DNA of 64,000 nucleotides from the NCBI RefSeq assembly GCF_030369635.1, contig NZ_CP128474.1:1798001-1862000 (forward strand), given 5' to 3'. Within the stretch, counting starts at the first letter, position 1. Each line of letters opens with the position of its first letter. Positions 57,639-64,000 of the stretch are shown here, in pieces. The notes under the pieces were generated by a model, which saw only the letters and a list, made by a program, of their open reading frames with translations, ran no database searches and was not told where the DNA came from. The translations under genes and the position numbers were made by a program. Source of the stretch: Microbacterium arborescens (lineage in GTDB: Bacteria > Actinomycetota > Actinomycetes > Actinomycetales > Microbacteriaceae).

Positions 57639-58274
57639 ATGGGTGATCAGGAAGCGATCCGCAGGTTCGCGATGGAGGCGACGGTGGAGCCGGAGCACAT
57701 CGCTCGCGCGCGCGCACACGCCCTCGAGATCGGCGCCGCCCCGATCAGCCCTCCGGTGGGTGCGCAGTGCGCTGTCCTCGCCGCGGCGACGGGCGCGCTG
57801 AACATCGTGGAGATCGGCACGGGCGGCGGCGTGTCGGCGCTGTGGCTGCTGCACGGGTCGCCGCGCGCGACTCTGACCACGATCGACATCGAGCCGGAGC
57901 ACCTCGCCGTCGCCCGGCAGTCGTTCACCGAGGCGAGAGTCCCCCCCGCTCGCGCACGCTTCATCACCGGCCGCGCCGCCGACGTGCTCCCCCGCATGAA
58001 CGAGGCGTCGTACGACATCGTCCTCGTCGACGCGGATGCAGACGGCGTCATCGAGTACGTCGAGCACGGGCTCCGGCTCGTGCGCCCGGGCGGAATGGTC
58101 CTCGTCCCGCGTGTGCTGGCCGGTGGCTCCGTCGCCGACCCCGTGCGACGCGACGAGATCACCCGCGCCTACCGCTCTCTCATCCACGAGACCCAGTCCT
58201 CGCCCGCCGTCCTCGGCGCCCTCTCGATCGTGGGCGAAGGACTGCTGCAGCTCACGACGGTGTCCGCCCCCTGA
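57639..58274 (+). CDS. SAM-dependent O-methyltransferase (class I, catechol/caffeoyl-type)
   Basis: 211 residues with the SAM loop VEIGTGGGVSALWLL, the acidic TTIDIEPEHL and VDADADGVIEYV that places the metal site. It fits the metal-dependent O-methyltransferase family (Rv1220c-like in mycobacteria). The methyl acceptor is unknown. The Shine-Dalgarno AGGAGGA is five bases before the ATG. Confidence 0.9.
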   Translation: MGDQEAIRRFAMEATVEPEHIARARAHALEIGAAPISPPVGAQCAVLAAATGALNIVEIGTGGGVSALWLLHGSPRATLTTIDIEPEHLAVARQSFTEARVPPARARFITGRAADVLPRMNEASYDIVLVDADADGVIEYVEHGLRLVRPGGMVLVPRVLAGGSVADPVRRDEITRAYRSLIHETQSSPAVLGALSIVGEGLLQLTTVSAP

Positions 58275-58291
58275 CCGCACTCTCTGCGCTC

Positions 58292-58332
58292 ACGCGAAAC
58301 GGCCGGCCCCAGGGGGACCGGCCGTTTCGCGT
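58292..58332. terminator. Bidirectional hairpin terminator after the O-methyltransferase
   Basis: Arms ACGCGAAACGGCCGG (58292-58306) and its exact complement (58318-58332) around an 11-base loop with CCCC and GGGG. It lies 17 bases after the methyltransferase stop and 10 before the end of the DUF3117 gene. Confidence 0.8.
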
Positions 58333-58342
58333 GGCATCGTCG

Positions 58343-58516
58343 TCAGGCGGCGCCGACGACTCCGCTCAGCACGCTGTGGAGTTCCTTGGCCTCTTCATCA
58401 TTGACCGAGACGACCAGACGCCCTCCGCCTTCGAGGGGGACACGCACGATGATCAGGCGCCCCTCCTTCACGGCCTCCATCGGTCCGTCTCCGGTTCGCG
58501 GCTTCATGGCTGCCAT
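58343..58516 (-). CDS. DUF3117 small protein
   Basis: A 57-residue protein, MAAMKPRTGDGPMEAVKEGR at its start and then LIIVRVPLEGGG and NDEEAKELHSVL. It matches a very conserved actinobacterial small-protein family of unknown function. The Shine-Dalgarno AAAGGGAG precedes the ATG, and TAAACT on the minus strand at 58551-58556 is a possible -10 box. No neighbour is coupled to it. Confidence 0.88.
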   Translation of the reverse strand: MAAMKPRTGDGPMEAVKEGRLIIVRVPLEGGGRLVVSVNDEEAKELHSVLSGVVGAA

Positions 58517-58589
58517 CGCGGCTCCCTTTCGTCATGAGGACTACCTGAAGAGTTTATCGTGCAGCGCAGGCAGGGCGCGGACACGCGCC

Positions 58590-59795
58590 TCAGGGAATCT
58601 GAGCGAAGGTGCTCCCGAGCGCATACATCGTGTAGATCCACCACCATTGCGCCGCGATCCCGAGGAGCAGCACCCCGATCCGCCACCAGCGTGCGCGCGG
58701 CACGGCGACGGCTCCCCAGAGCGGAGACAGGGGTACGAGCAGACGGAAGGTGCTCGACTGCGGGAAGAACACCGCAAGCAGATAGAGCAGGTACGCGCCG
58801 GACCAGAGGCGGATCGGCACACCCAGCCGCTTCACTCGGCGGTCGGCGACGATGAGCGCAGTCGCGAGGACGACGATCGTCGTGAGCCCGGCCAGGCACG
58901 CCCAGGCGGGGACGCCCCATATGCCCGCCCACAGGACGGCTGCCTGTACCGTGCCGTCGAAGGGCATGAAGCCGCCGTGATCTCCGACCCACGATCGTCG
59001 CCACGCGAGCTCGGTCTGCAGGTACGCCCCTGCCTCTCCTGTCACGACGCCGGTGATGACGGGCCATGCGAAGCCGTACACGGCGGCCAGCAGCCCGTTC
59101 GCCACGATGTGGACGACCTCGCGCGGCGGCAGCTCATCGCCGGCACGCCGCGACCAACGCCAGATACCGTACAGGGCGAGCATGAGCGAGAAGGCGAGCA
59201 CGCCCGGCCTCGTGAAGGCCATGAGCGGGATCCAGAGATACAGCAGCCACCACCGGCGGCGCTCGACGGCGAGCAGGGCGAGCAATAGCCAGAGCTGGAA
59301 GAGCGACTCGGCGTAGCCGAGCTGGAAGAGGGCCGCCATGGGTCCCGCGAAGCTGAAGAAGGCGACCGCCCACATGGCCGCCGACCGGCCGATCCGTCGC
59401 CGCAACAGGGCGAACAGGACGAGGCACGCGAGATACCCCGCCACCGCCGACACCAGCGGCGCGGCGACCGGGAACCCGCCGACGATCCAGCCCACGGTGC
59501 CCGTGACCAGCGGGTACACCGGCATGAACGCCCACGCGTTCTGGGCGACGTTACCCGCGGCGTCGAGCGGCAGTTCAGTGGGATACCCGCTGAACGCGAT
59601 GAGCCAGTACCACTGGGCGTCCCAGCCCATCGTCAGCGTGCCGAGCGTCGCATCCGCTCCGAACCGCGATTGTGGACCGCTCAGCTCGGCCGCCCCGAGG
59701 AGGAAGGCGGTGGTCACGGCCCGCGAGGCGAGATAGACCAACGCGATCGCGGCAGCGGCGGGCAGCGCGATCGCGGCGCGGCGCAGCGATCTCAT
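58590..59795 (-). CDS. PIG-V-like mannosyltransferase membrane protein
   Basis: 401 residues with about ten transmembrane helices and MGWDAQWYWLIAFSGYP in the first extracytoplasmic loop, the acidic DAQWY motif typical of polyprenyl-sugar-dependent glycosyltransferases. It resembles GPI mannosyltransferase 2 (PIG-V)-type proteins, and probably adds a sugar to an envelope glycan. I chose the ATG at 59793-59795, ten bases after the dapE stop. The donor and acceptor are unknown. Confidence 0.82.
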   Translation of the reverse strand: MRSLRRAAIALPAAAAIALVYLASRAVTTAFLLGAAELSGPQSRFGADATLGTLTMGWDAQWYWLIAFSGYPTELPLDAAGNVAQNAWAFMPVYPLVTGTVGWIVGGFPVAAPLVSAVAGYLACLVLFALLRRRIGRSAAMWAVAFFSFAGPMAALFQLGYAESLFQLWLLLALLAVERRRWWLLYLWIPLMAFTRPGVLAFSLMLALYGIWRWSRRAGDELPPREVVHIVANGLLAAVYGFAWPVITGVVTGEAGAYLQTELAWRRSWVGDHGGFMPFDGTVQAAVLWAGIWGVPAWACLAGLTTIVVLATALIVADRRVKRLGVPIRLWSGAYLLYLLAVFFPQSSTFRLLVPLSPLWGAVAVPRARWWRIGVLLLGIAAQWWWIYTMYALGSTFAQIP

Positions 59796-59805
59796 GCTCG
59801 AGGCG

Positions 59806-60882
59806 TCACCGCCGGGTGAGCCAGGTGCGCAGGCCGCGCTCGACGGCATCGATCTGCGCGAGCGGCACCCGCTCCTGGTCGTGGTGCGCGAGCGAGGGAT
59901 CGCCGGGGCCGTAGTTGACCGCCGGCACCCCGAGCGCCGAGAAGCGCGCGACATCGGTCCAGCCGTACTTGGGACGGGGCTCCGCACCCACGGCCGCGAC
60001 GAACTCTTGCGCGAGGGGCGCGTCGAGCCCGGGCCGTGCCCCTCCCGCGAGGTCGACCACCTCGACGTCGAATCCGGCGAAGAAGTCGCGGATGATCTCC
60101 ACCGCCTGGTCAGGGGTGCGGCTCGGCGCGAAACGGTAATTGACCTCGACCTCGCACAGGTCGGGGATGACGTTGCCGGCGATGCCGCCCGAGATCCGCA
60201 CGGCGTTCAACCCCTCGCGGTAGACGAGACCTTCGACCTCGACGTCCTCCGGGGTGTGGTCGGCCAGACGTTGCAGGATGGGTGCCGCGTGGTGGATCGC
60301 ATTGTCGCCGATCCACGCCCGGGCACTGTGGGAACGCACGCCGCGCGTCCGTACGACGGCCCGCAGGTTGCCGTTGCATCCCCCCTCGACCTGGCCGTTG
60401 GAGGGCTCTCCGAGGATGGCGAAGTCGCCGGCGAACACGTCGGGCCGGTTCGCCGCCAGGCGTGTCAGGCCGTTCAGCTCAGCCGCGACCTCCTCGTGGT
60501 CGTACCACATCCACGTGATGTCGACGCGCGGCTCGACGAGTTCGGCGGCGAGCTTCAGCTGCACCGCGACGCCTGCCTTCATGTCGACGGTCCCTCTCCC
60601 CCACAGGAACGGCTCCCCCTCGTCGACGATCTCGCGCACGGGGAGGTTGTCGTTGATCGGCACCGTGTCGATGTGGCCCGCGATGACGACGCGCTGCGCG
60701 CGGCCGAGCTGCGTCCGAGCCACGATCGTGTCGCCGTCGCGGAAGACCTCGAGGTGCTCCAAGGGCGACACCGCTGCGAAGATCGCGTCGGCGAGGGTGG
60801 TCTCGTCATCCGACACGCTCGGGATGTCGCAGACGGCCCGGGTCAGATCGGCGCTGGAGACGGTCAGATCGAGCTCAGGCAT
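59806..60882 (-). CDS. dapE: Succinyl-diaminopimelate desuccinylase
   Basis: Releases LL-diaminopimelate in the succinylase branch of lysine and cell-wall synthesis. The 358-residue zinc peptidase-like enzyme has ligands in AGHIDTVP, GRGTVDMKAG, WYDHEEVAAE, LGEPSNG and AHHDQERVPL. The ATG at 60880-60882 follows TAGAAT by seven bases, so it is probably leaderless. It faces dapD across 44 bases. Confidence 0.94.
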   Translation of the reverse strand: MPELDLTVSSADLTRAVCDIPSVSDDETTLADAIFAAVSPLEHLEVFRDGDTIVARTQLGRAQRVVIAGHIDTVPINDNLPVREIVDEGEPFLWGRGTVDMKAGVAVQLKLAAELVEPRVDITWMWYDHEEVAAELNGLTRLAANRPDVFAGDFAILGEPSNGQVEGGCNGNLRAVVRTRGVRSHSARAWIGDNAIHHAAPILQRLADHTPEDVEVEGLVYREGLNAVRISGGIAGNVIPDLCEVEVNYRFAPSRTPDQAVEIIRDFFAGFDVEVVDLAGGARPGLDAPLAQEFVAAVGAEPRPKYGWTDVARFSALGVPAVNYGPGDPSLAHHDQERVPLAQIDAVERGLRTWLTRR

Positions 60883-60889
60883 GCCGCCG

Positions 60890-60895
60890 ATTCTA
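60890..60895 (-). promoter_or_regulatory. -10 element of a leaderless dapE promoter
   Basis: Minus-strand TAGAAT seven bases before the dapE ATG. It occupies the place where a -35 of the opposing dapD promoter would lie. Confidence 0.6.
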
Positions 60896-60914
60896 TCGGC
60901 GACCGCCGCACCGA

Positions 60915-60920
60915 TAATCT
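60915..60920 (+). promoter_or_regulatory. -10 element of a leaderless dapD promoter
   Basis: Plus-strand TAATCT six bases before the dapD ATG, with the dapE -10 only 19 bases upstream on the other strand. Confidence 0.6.
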
Positions 60921-60926
60921 GGGGGC

Positions 60927-61877
60927 ATGAGCGAACGGTGGGCATGGGGCGTAGGACTCGCGACCTCGAGCAGCGACGGCACGACACTCGACACCTGGTT
61001 CCCGGAACCCGCGCTCGGCACGCCCGCGGCCGCCGAATCCGCAGCCGCCATGGTCACCTGGGCCCCGCTGGCCGCAGACGACGAGCGCCGCGGCGTGACG
61101 GTCGAGGCTGTCACCGTCTCCGTCGACCTCGATGCGGCGCCCGCCTCGACCCCCGACGCCTACCTGCGTCTGCACGTCATCTCGCACCGCCTCGCCGCGC
61201 CGAACACGGTCAACCTCGACGGCATCTTCGGGCACCTGCCCATCGTCGCGTGGACCACCGCCGGACCGATGCACCCCGACGAGGCGACGCGCCGCCGTCC
61301 GCTGCTGCAGCGCGACGGCATCCAGGTGCACAGCCTCGACAAGTTCCCGCGTCTGCTGGATTACGTCACCCCTCCCGGGGTGCGTATCGCCGATGCATCT
61401 CGCGTGCGCCTCGGCGCCCACCTGGCTCCGGGAACCACCGTGATGCACGAGGGGTTCGTCAACTTCAACGCCGGCACCCTCGGCGCCTCGATGGTCGAAG
61501 GGCGCATCTCGCAGGGCGTGGTCGTCGGCGACGGCAGCGACATCGGCGGCGGCGCGTCGATCATGGGCACGCTCTCCGGGGGCGGCAGCCACCGCGTGTC
61601 GATCGGACGCCGCACACTTCTCGGCGCGAACGCCGGCATCGGGATCTCGCTCGGCGACGACTGCGTCGTCGAGGCCGGGCTCTACGTCACCGCGGGTTCG
61701 AAGATCGTGCTCGCCGACGAGCCGGTCACGGCGTCGGGTGAGCGCCCGAGCGTCAAGGGTGCCGACCTCTCCGGCCGGGACGGCATCCTCTTCCGCCGCA
61801 ACTCGCTCACGGGCGCCGTCGAAGCCGTGCGCCGAGCCGGTGTCGGCGTCACCCTCAACGAGGTCCTGCACGCCTGA
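60927..61877 (+). CDS. dapD: Tetrahydrodipicolinate N-succinyltransferase, actinobacterial type
   Basis: Succinylates tetrahydrodipicolinate, the step before DapC and DapE. The 316-residue left-handed beta-helix protein shows [20 protein letters not shown] and [20 protein letters not shown] hexapeptide turns, and the actinobacterial DapD extension at the N-terminus. It is divergent from dapE. The mRNA is probably leaderless. No plausible Shine-Dalgarno is seen. Confidence 0.95.
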   Translation: MSERWAWGVGLATSSSDGTTLDTWFPEPALGTPAAAESAAAMVTWAPLAADDERRGVTVEAVTVSVDLDAAPASTPDAYLRLHVISHRLAAPNTVNLDGIFGHLPIVAWTTAGPMHPDEATRRRPLLQRDGIQVHSLDKFPRLLDYVTPPGVRIADASRVRLGAHLAPGTTVMHEGFVNFNAGTLGASMVEGRISQGVVVGDGSDIGGGASIMGTLSGGGSHRVSIGRRTLLGANAGIGISLGDDCVVEAGLYVTAGSKIVLADEPVTASGERPSVKGADLSGRDGILFRRNSLTGAVEAVRRAGVGVTLNEVLHA

Positions 61878-61906
61878 TCGCCCGACTGCCCGGCACGCGC
61901 CGCGGC

Positions 61907-63514
61907 TCAGACCAGCAGCACGGACAGCAGCCCGCCCCACAGGCAGACGACGGCGAGCATTCCGAGGCTGTACCAGAGCGACGCGCGGAGGATCTCGGAT
62001 TCGCGCCCGGCAAGACCGACGGCGCCGGCGGCGATCGCGATCGACTGCGGTGAGATGACCTTCGCCGCGGTACCGCCCGCGGTGTTCGCCGCGACCAGCA
62101 GCGCCGGGTCGACCGCGATCTGCTCGGCCGTGGCCACCTGGAGCGGTGCGAACAGGGTGTTGTTGTTGACGACCGAACCCGTCAGGAACACCCCGATCCA
62201 GCCGATGATGGGTGCGAGCAGCGGGAAGAGGGGCCCGACCGCGGCCAGCGCCGTCCCCATCGAGGCCGAGCCTCCGGAGTAGTTGGCGATGTTCGCGAGG
62301 GCGAGGATGATCGCGATGAGCAGCAGTGCGCGCCACAGTCCCCGCACCGTCTCTGCCAGCGTCCAGAGGAGGTCGCTCGCGCGCAGACGCGGCGTCGTGA
62401 GGAACGACACGATCACCGCCAGCAGAATGGCTGTCCCGGTCGCGTTGAGCGGCGTGAAACTCCATGCCGCTGTGACGACGTCGCCGGCAGGGGTCTGCAC
62501 GCTGCCGGTGAGCCCGGGCATCGGAACCGACACGACGAGGGCCGACAAGGGGCCGCCCGCGGCGAAGAGGTTCTTGAACACCGGCAGGCTCCACACCAGG
62601 ATGACGGCGGTCAGGATGTAGAACGGGCTCCACGCCGCCACCACCTCGCGCAGGCCCGCGTGGTGGGGCTCGGGCTCGGGCGCGTCGGCTTCGCGATGGA
62701 CGCGACGAGGTTGCCACACCCGTCCGAGGAGGAAGAGAGCGACCATCGCTGCGAGTCCCGCGCCGAGGTCCGCCAGCTCGGGCCCGAGGAACCAGAGCAC
62801 GCCCGCCTGCACGCCGCTGAAGACGATCGTCACCAGCACGGTAGCGGGCCAGGTCTCTCGCAACCCTCGGAGGCCGTCGAGGATGATCACGAGCAGGAAT
62901 GGGATGAGGAGCGTGAGCGGCTGGAGGATGAGCACCATCGCGCGGGAGAGCTCCTGCACCTCGAGACCGCTGACCTGGGCGCCGACGATGACGGGGATGC
63001 CGATGGCGCCGTAGGCACCGGCGGCCGCGTTCGCGACCAGCGAGATCATCGCCGCACGCAGCGGGCGGAACCCGAGCTGCACCAGGAGAGCGGCGCAGAT
63101 AGCGATCGGCACGCCGAAGCCGGCCGCGCCTTCGAGGAAGGCGCCGAACGAGAAGCTGATGAGCAGCACCTGGATGCGCTGGTCCGTCGAGATCCCGCCG
63201 ATCGAGGATCGGATGACGTCGAATCGCCCGCTGGCGACGGCGAGCTTGTAGAGCCAGACCGCCATGACGATGATGTACGCGATCGGCCAGATCGCGGTGA
63301 GCAGGCCCAGCAGGCCCGCGCCTCCGACGGCGGTGAGCGGCATCCCGAATCCGAGTACGGCGACGAGCAGCTGCGCGACCAGGGCGATGACACCGGCGAG
63401 GATGCCGCTGAGGCGGAGACCCACGAGCGCGACGAGGAACACGACGATCGGGATCGCGGCGACCAGTGCCGACAGGGCGAGTGAGCCGAGCGGATCCGTC
63501 GTCTGCAACCACAT
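61907..63514 (-). CDS. lctP: L-lactate permease
   Basis: Takes up L-lactate (and possibly glycolate) with protons. The 535-residue protein has about 13 transmembrane helices and the LctP family features SFGAFLEGAAGFGVPIAICA, PVFKNLF and GSVVNNNTLFAPLQ. A good Shine-Dalgarno, AGGGGAG, precedes the ATG at 63512-63514. TAGGGT on the minus strand at 63546-63551 is a likely -10 box. Confidence 0.93.
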   Translation of the reverse strand: MWLQTTDPLGSLALSALVAAIPIVVFLVALVGLRLSGILAGVIALVAQLLVAVLGFGMPLTAVGGAGLLGLLTAIWPIAYIIVMAVWLYKLAVASGRFDVIRSSIGGISTDQRIQVLLISFSFGAFLEGAAGFGVPIAICAALLVQLGFRPLRAAMISLVANAAAGAYGAIGIPVIVGAQVSGLEVQELSRAMVLILQPLTLLIPFLLVIILDGLRGLRETWPATVLVTIVFSGVQAGVLWFLGPELADLGAGLAAMVALFLLGRVWQPRRVHREADAPEPEPHHAGLREVVAAWSPFYILTAVILVWSLPVFKNLFAAGGPLSALVVSVPMPGLTGSVQTPAGDVVTAAWSFTPLNATGTAILLAVIVSFLTTPRLRASDLLWTLAETVRGLWRALLLIAIILALANIANYSGGSASMGTALAAVGPLFPLLAPIIGWIGVFLTGSVVNNNTLFAPLQVATAEQIAVDPALLVAANTAGGTAAKVISPQSIAIAAGAVGLAGRESEILRASLWYSLGMLAVVCLWGGLLSVLLV

Positions 63515-63545
63515 ACGTCGCTCCCCTGCTCGTCCGTCGCGGCCC

Positions 63546-63551
63546 ACCCTA
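63546..63551 (-). promoter_or_regulatory. Probable -10 element of the L-lactate permease gene
   Basis: Minus-strand TAGGGT, 31 bases before the ATG; the transcript would carry the Shine-Dalgarno AGGGGAG. It is divergent from the PPK2-type gene. Confidence 0.4.
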
Positions 63552-63582
63552 GACCGGGCCGGAGGCGCGCGCGAGGGGGGCG

Positions 63583-63588
63583 TATGCT
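63583..63588 (+). promoter_or_regulatory. Probable -10 element of the PPK2 gene
   Basis: Plus-strand TATGCT, 19 bases before the ATG at 63608. The short leader carries the strong Shine-Dalgarno AGGAGG. Confidence 0.5.
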
Positions 63589-63607
63589 CGCGTCAGGAGG
63601 TAGCCCG

Positions 63608-64000
63608 ATGTCGGATCGATTGCCCAAGAAGGTCTACGAAACCGAGCTTCGACGACTCCAGGCGCAGCTCGTCGACATGCAGGCCTGGGTACAGGCCACC
63701 GGCGCGCGCATCGTCGTGATCTTCGAGGGACGCGATGCCGCGGGCAAGGGCTCGACGATCAAACGTGTCACCGAATATCTCAACCCTCGGGTCGCGCGCA
63801 TCGTCGCCCTCCCCGCGCCCACCGAGCGCGAACGGACGCAGTGGTACTTCCAGCGCTACGTCGCGCATCTGCCCGCCGCGGGCGAGATCGTCCTCATGGA
63901 CCGGTCGTGGTACAACCGCGCCGGGGTCGAGCGCGTCATGGGCTACTGCACGAACGAGGAGTATCACCGGTTCCTGCACCAGGCGCCGATCTTCGAGCGG
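63608..64000 (+). CDS. ppk2: Polyphosphate kinase 2 family protein, cut by window end
   Basis: Transfers phosphate between polyphosphate and nucleotides. Only the first 131 residues are present: MSDRLPKKVYETELRRLQA, the Walker A VIFEGRDAAGKGST and the lid residues RERTQWYFQRY, then DRSWYNRAGVERVM, all typical of class I PPK2. The strong Shine-Dalgarno AGGAGG lies before the ATG. A usual length is about 250-300 residues, so about half is missing. AMP, ADP or GDP specificity cannot be told. Confidence 0.93.
   Translation, partial: MSDRLPKKVYETELRRLQAQLVDMQAWVQATGARIVVIFEGRDAAGKGSTIKRVTEYLNPRVARIVALPAPTERERTQWYFQRYVAHLPAAGEIVLMDRSWYNRAGVERVMGYCTNEEYHRFLHQAPIFER

Overview
The window is a high-GC, densely coded stretch of an actinobacterial chromosome, most likely Microbacteriaceae (Microbacterium-like). 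This rests on gene order and protein families: a pyr-mihF-gmk-rpoZ-metK-priA-fmt block, an AdnA/AdnB pair, actinobacterial DapD and PriA types, and a six-gene mevalonate operon. No database search was possible, so the genus is an inference. I count 58 protein-coding genes, two of them cut by the window ends (trpB at the left, a PPK2-type kinase at the right). I see no tRNA or rRNA gene, insertion sequence, prophage or CRISPR array. No gene-free stretch exceeds 300 bases; the longest is 27590-27759, which holds two hairpins.

Layout. (1) Positions 1-21073, all on the minus strand: 22 genes read right to left, pyrR-pyrB-pyrC-(PH-like membrane protein)-carA-carB-pyrF-[mIHF::gmk]-rpoZ-metK-priA-fmt-rsmB-rpe, then hisE-hisG-hisF-hisI-(Trp-associated membrane protein)-(small HGxxPAAW protein)-trpC-trpB. 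Most junctions are ATGA/GTGA overlaps, so UMP synthesis, nucleotide and SAM supply, replication restart, tRNA/rRNA modification and His/Trp synthesis form nearly one run. (2) 21218-27589, plus strand: the mevalonate operon mvk-mvaD-pmk-idi2-HMG-CoA reductase-HMG-CoA synthase, acetoacetyl-CoA to IPP/DMAPP, closed by tandem hairpins. (3) 27760-45928: envelope and DNA-repair genes: UPF0182 protein, PDZ/Lon-type protease, DUF2342-type protein, a zinc-binding ThiF-like protein, a UvrD-type helicase, NudC, a degenerate phosphotransferase, AdnB and AdnA, a DUF3107 protein, a small membrane protein and a ferritin-like protein. (4) 46059-58516: DEAD-box RNA helicase, PHP phosphoesterase, EEP hydrolase, aminopeptidase P, gamma-glutamyltransferase, alpha/beta hydrolase, YflT-type stress protein, a PRC/MgtE-N/CBS protein with DUF1003 and Mrp, TatB, an O-methyltransferase and DUF3117. 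(5) 58590-64000: mannosyltransferase-like protein, divergent dapE/dapD (lysine/DAP pathway), L-lactate permease and the start of a polyphosphate kinase 2.

The most notable signals are: a PyrR-binding RNA hairpin that buries the pyrR Shine-Dalgarno; a fusion of the nucleoid protein mIHF to guanylate kinase; a recurrent leaderless promoter grammar (TANNNT, then 6-7 nt, then the start codon) at ten genes, several arranged as back-to-back divergent pairs; a structured leader in front of the DEAD-box helicase; and a phosphotransferase-fold protein that has lost its catalytic residues. No wholly unknown multi-gene system stands out.
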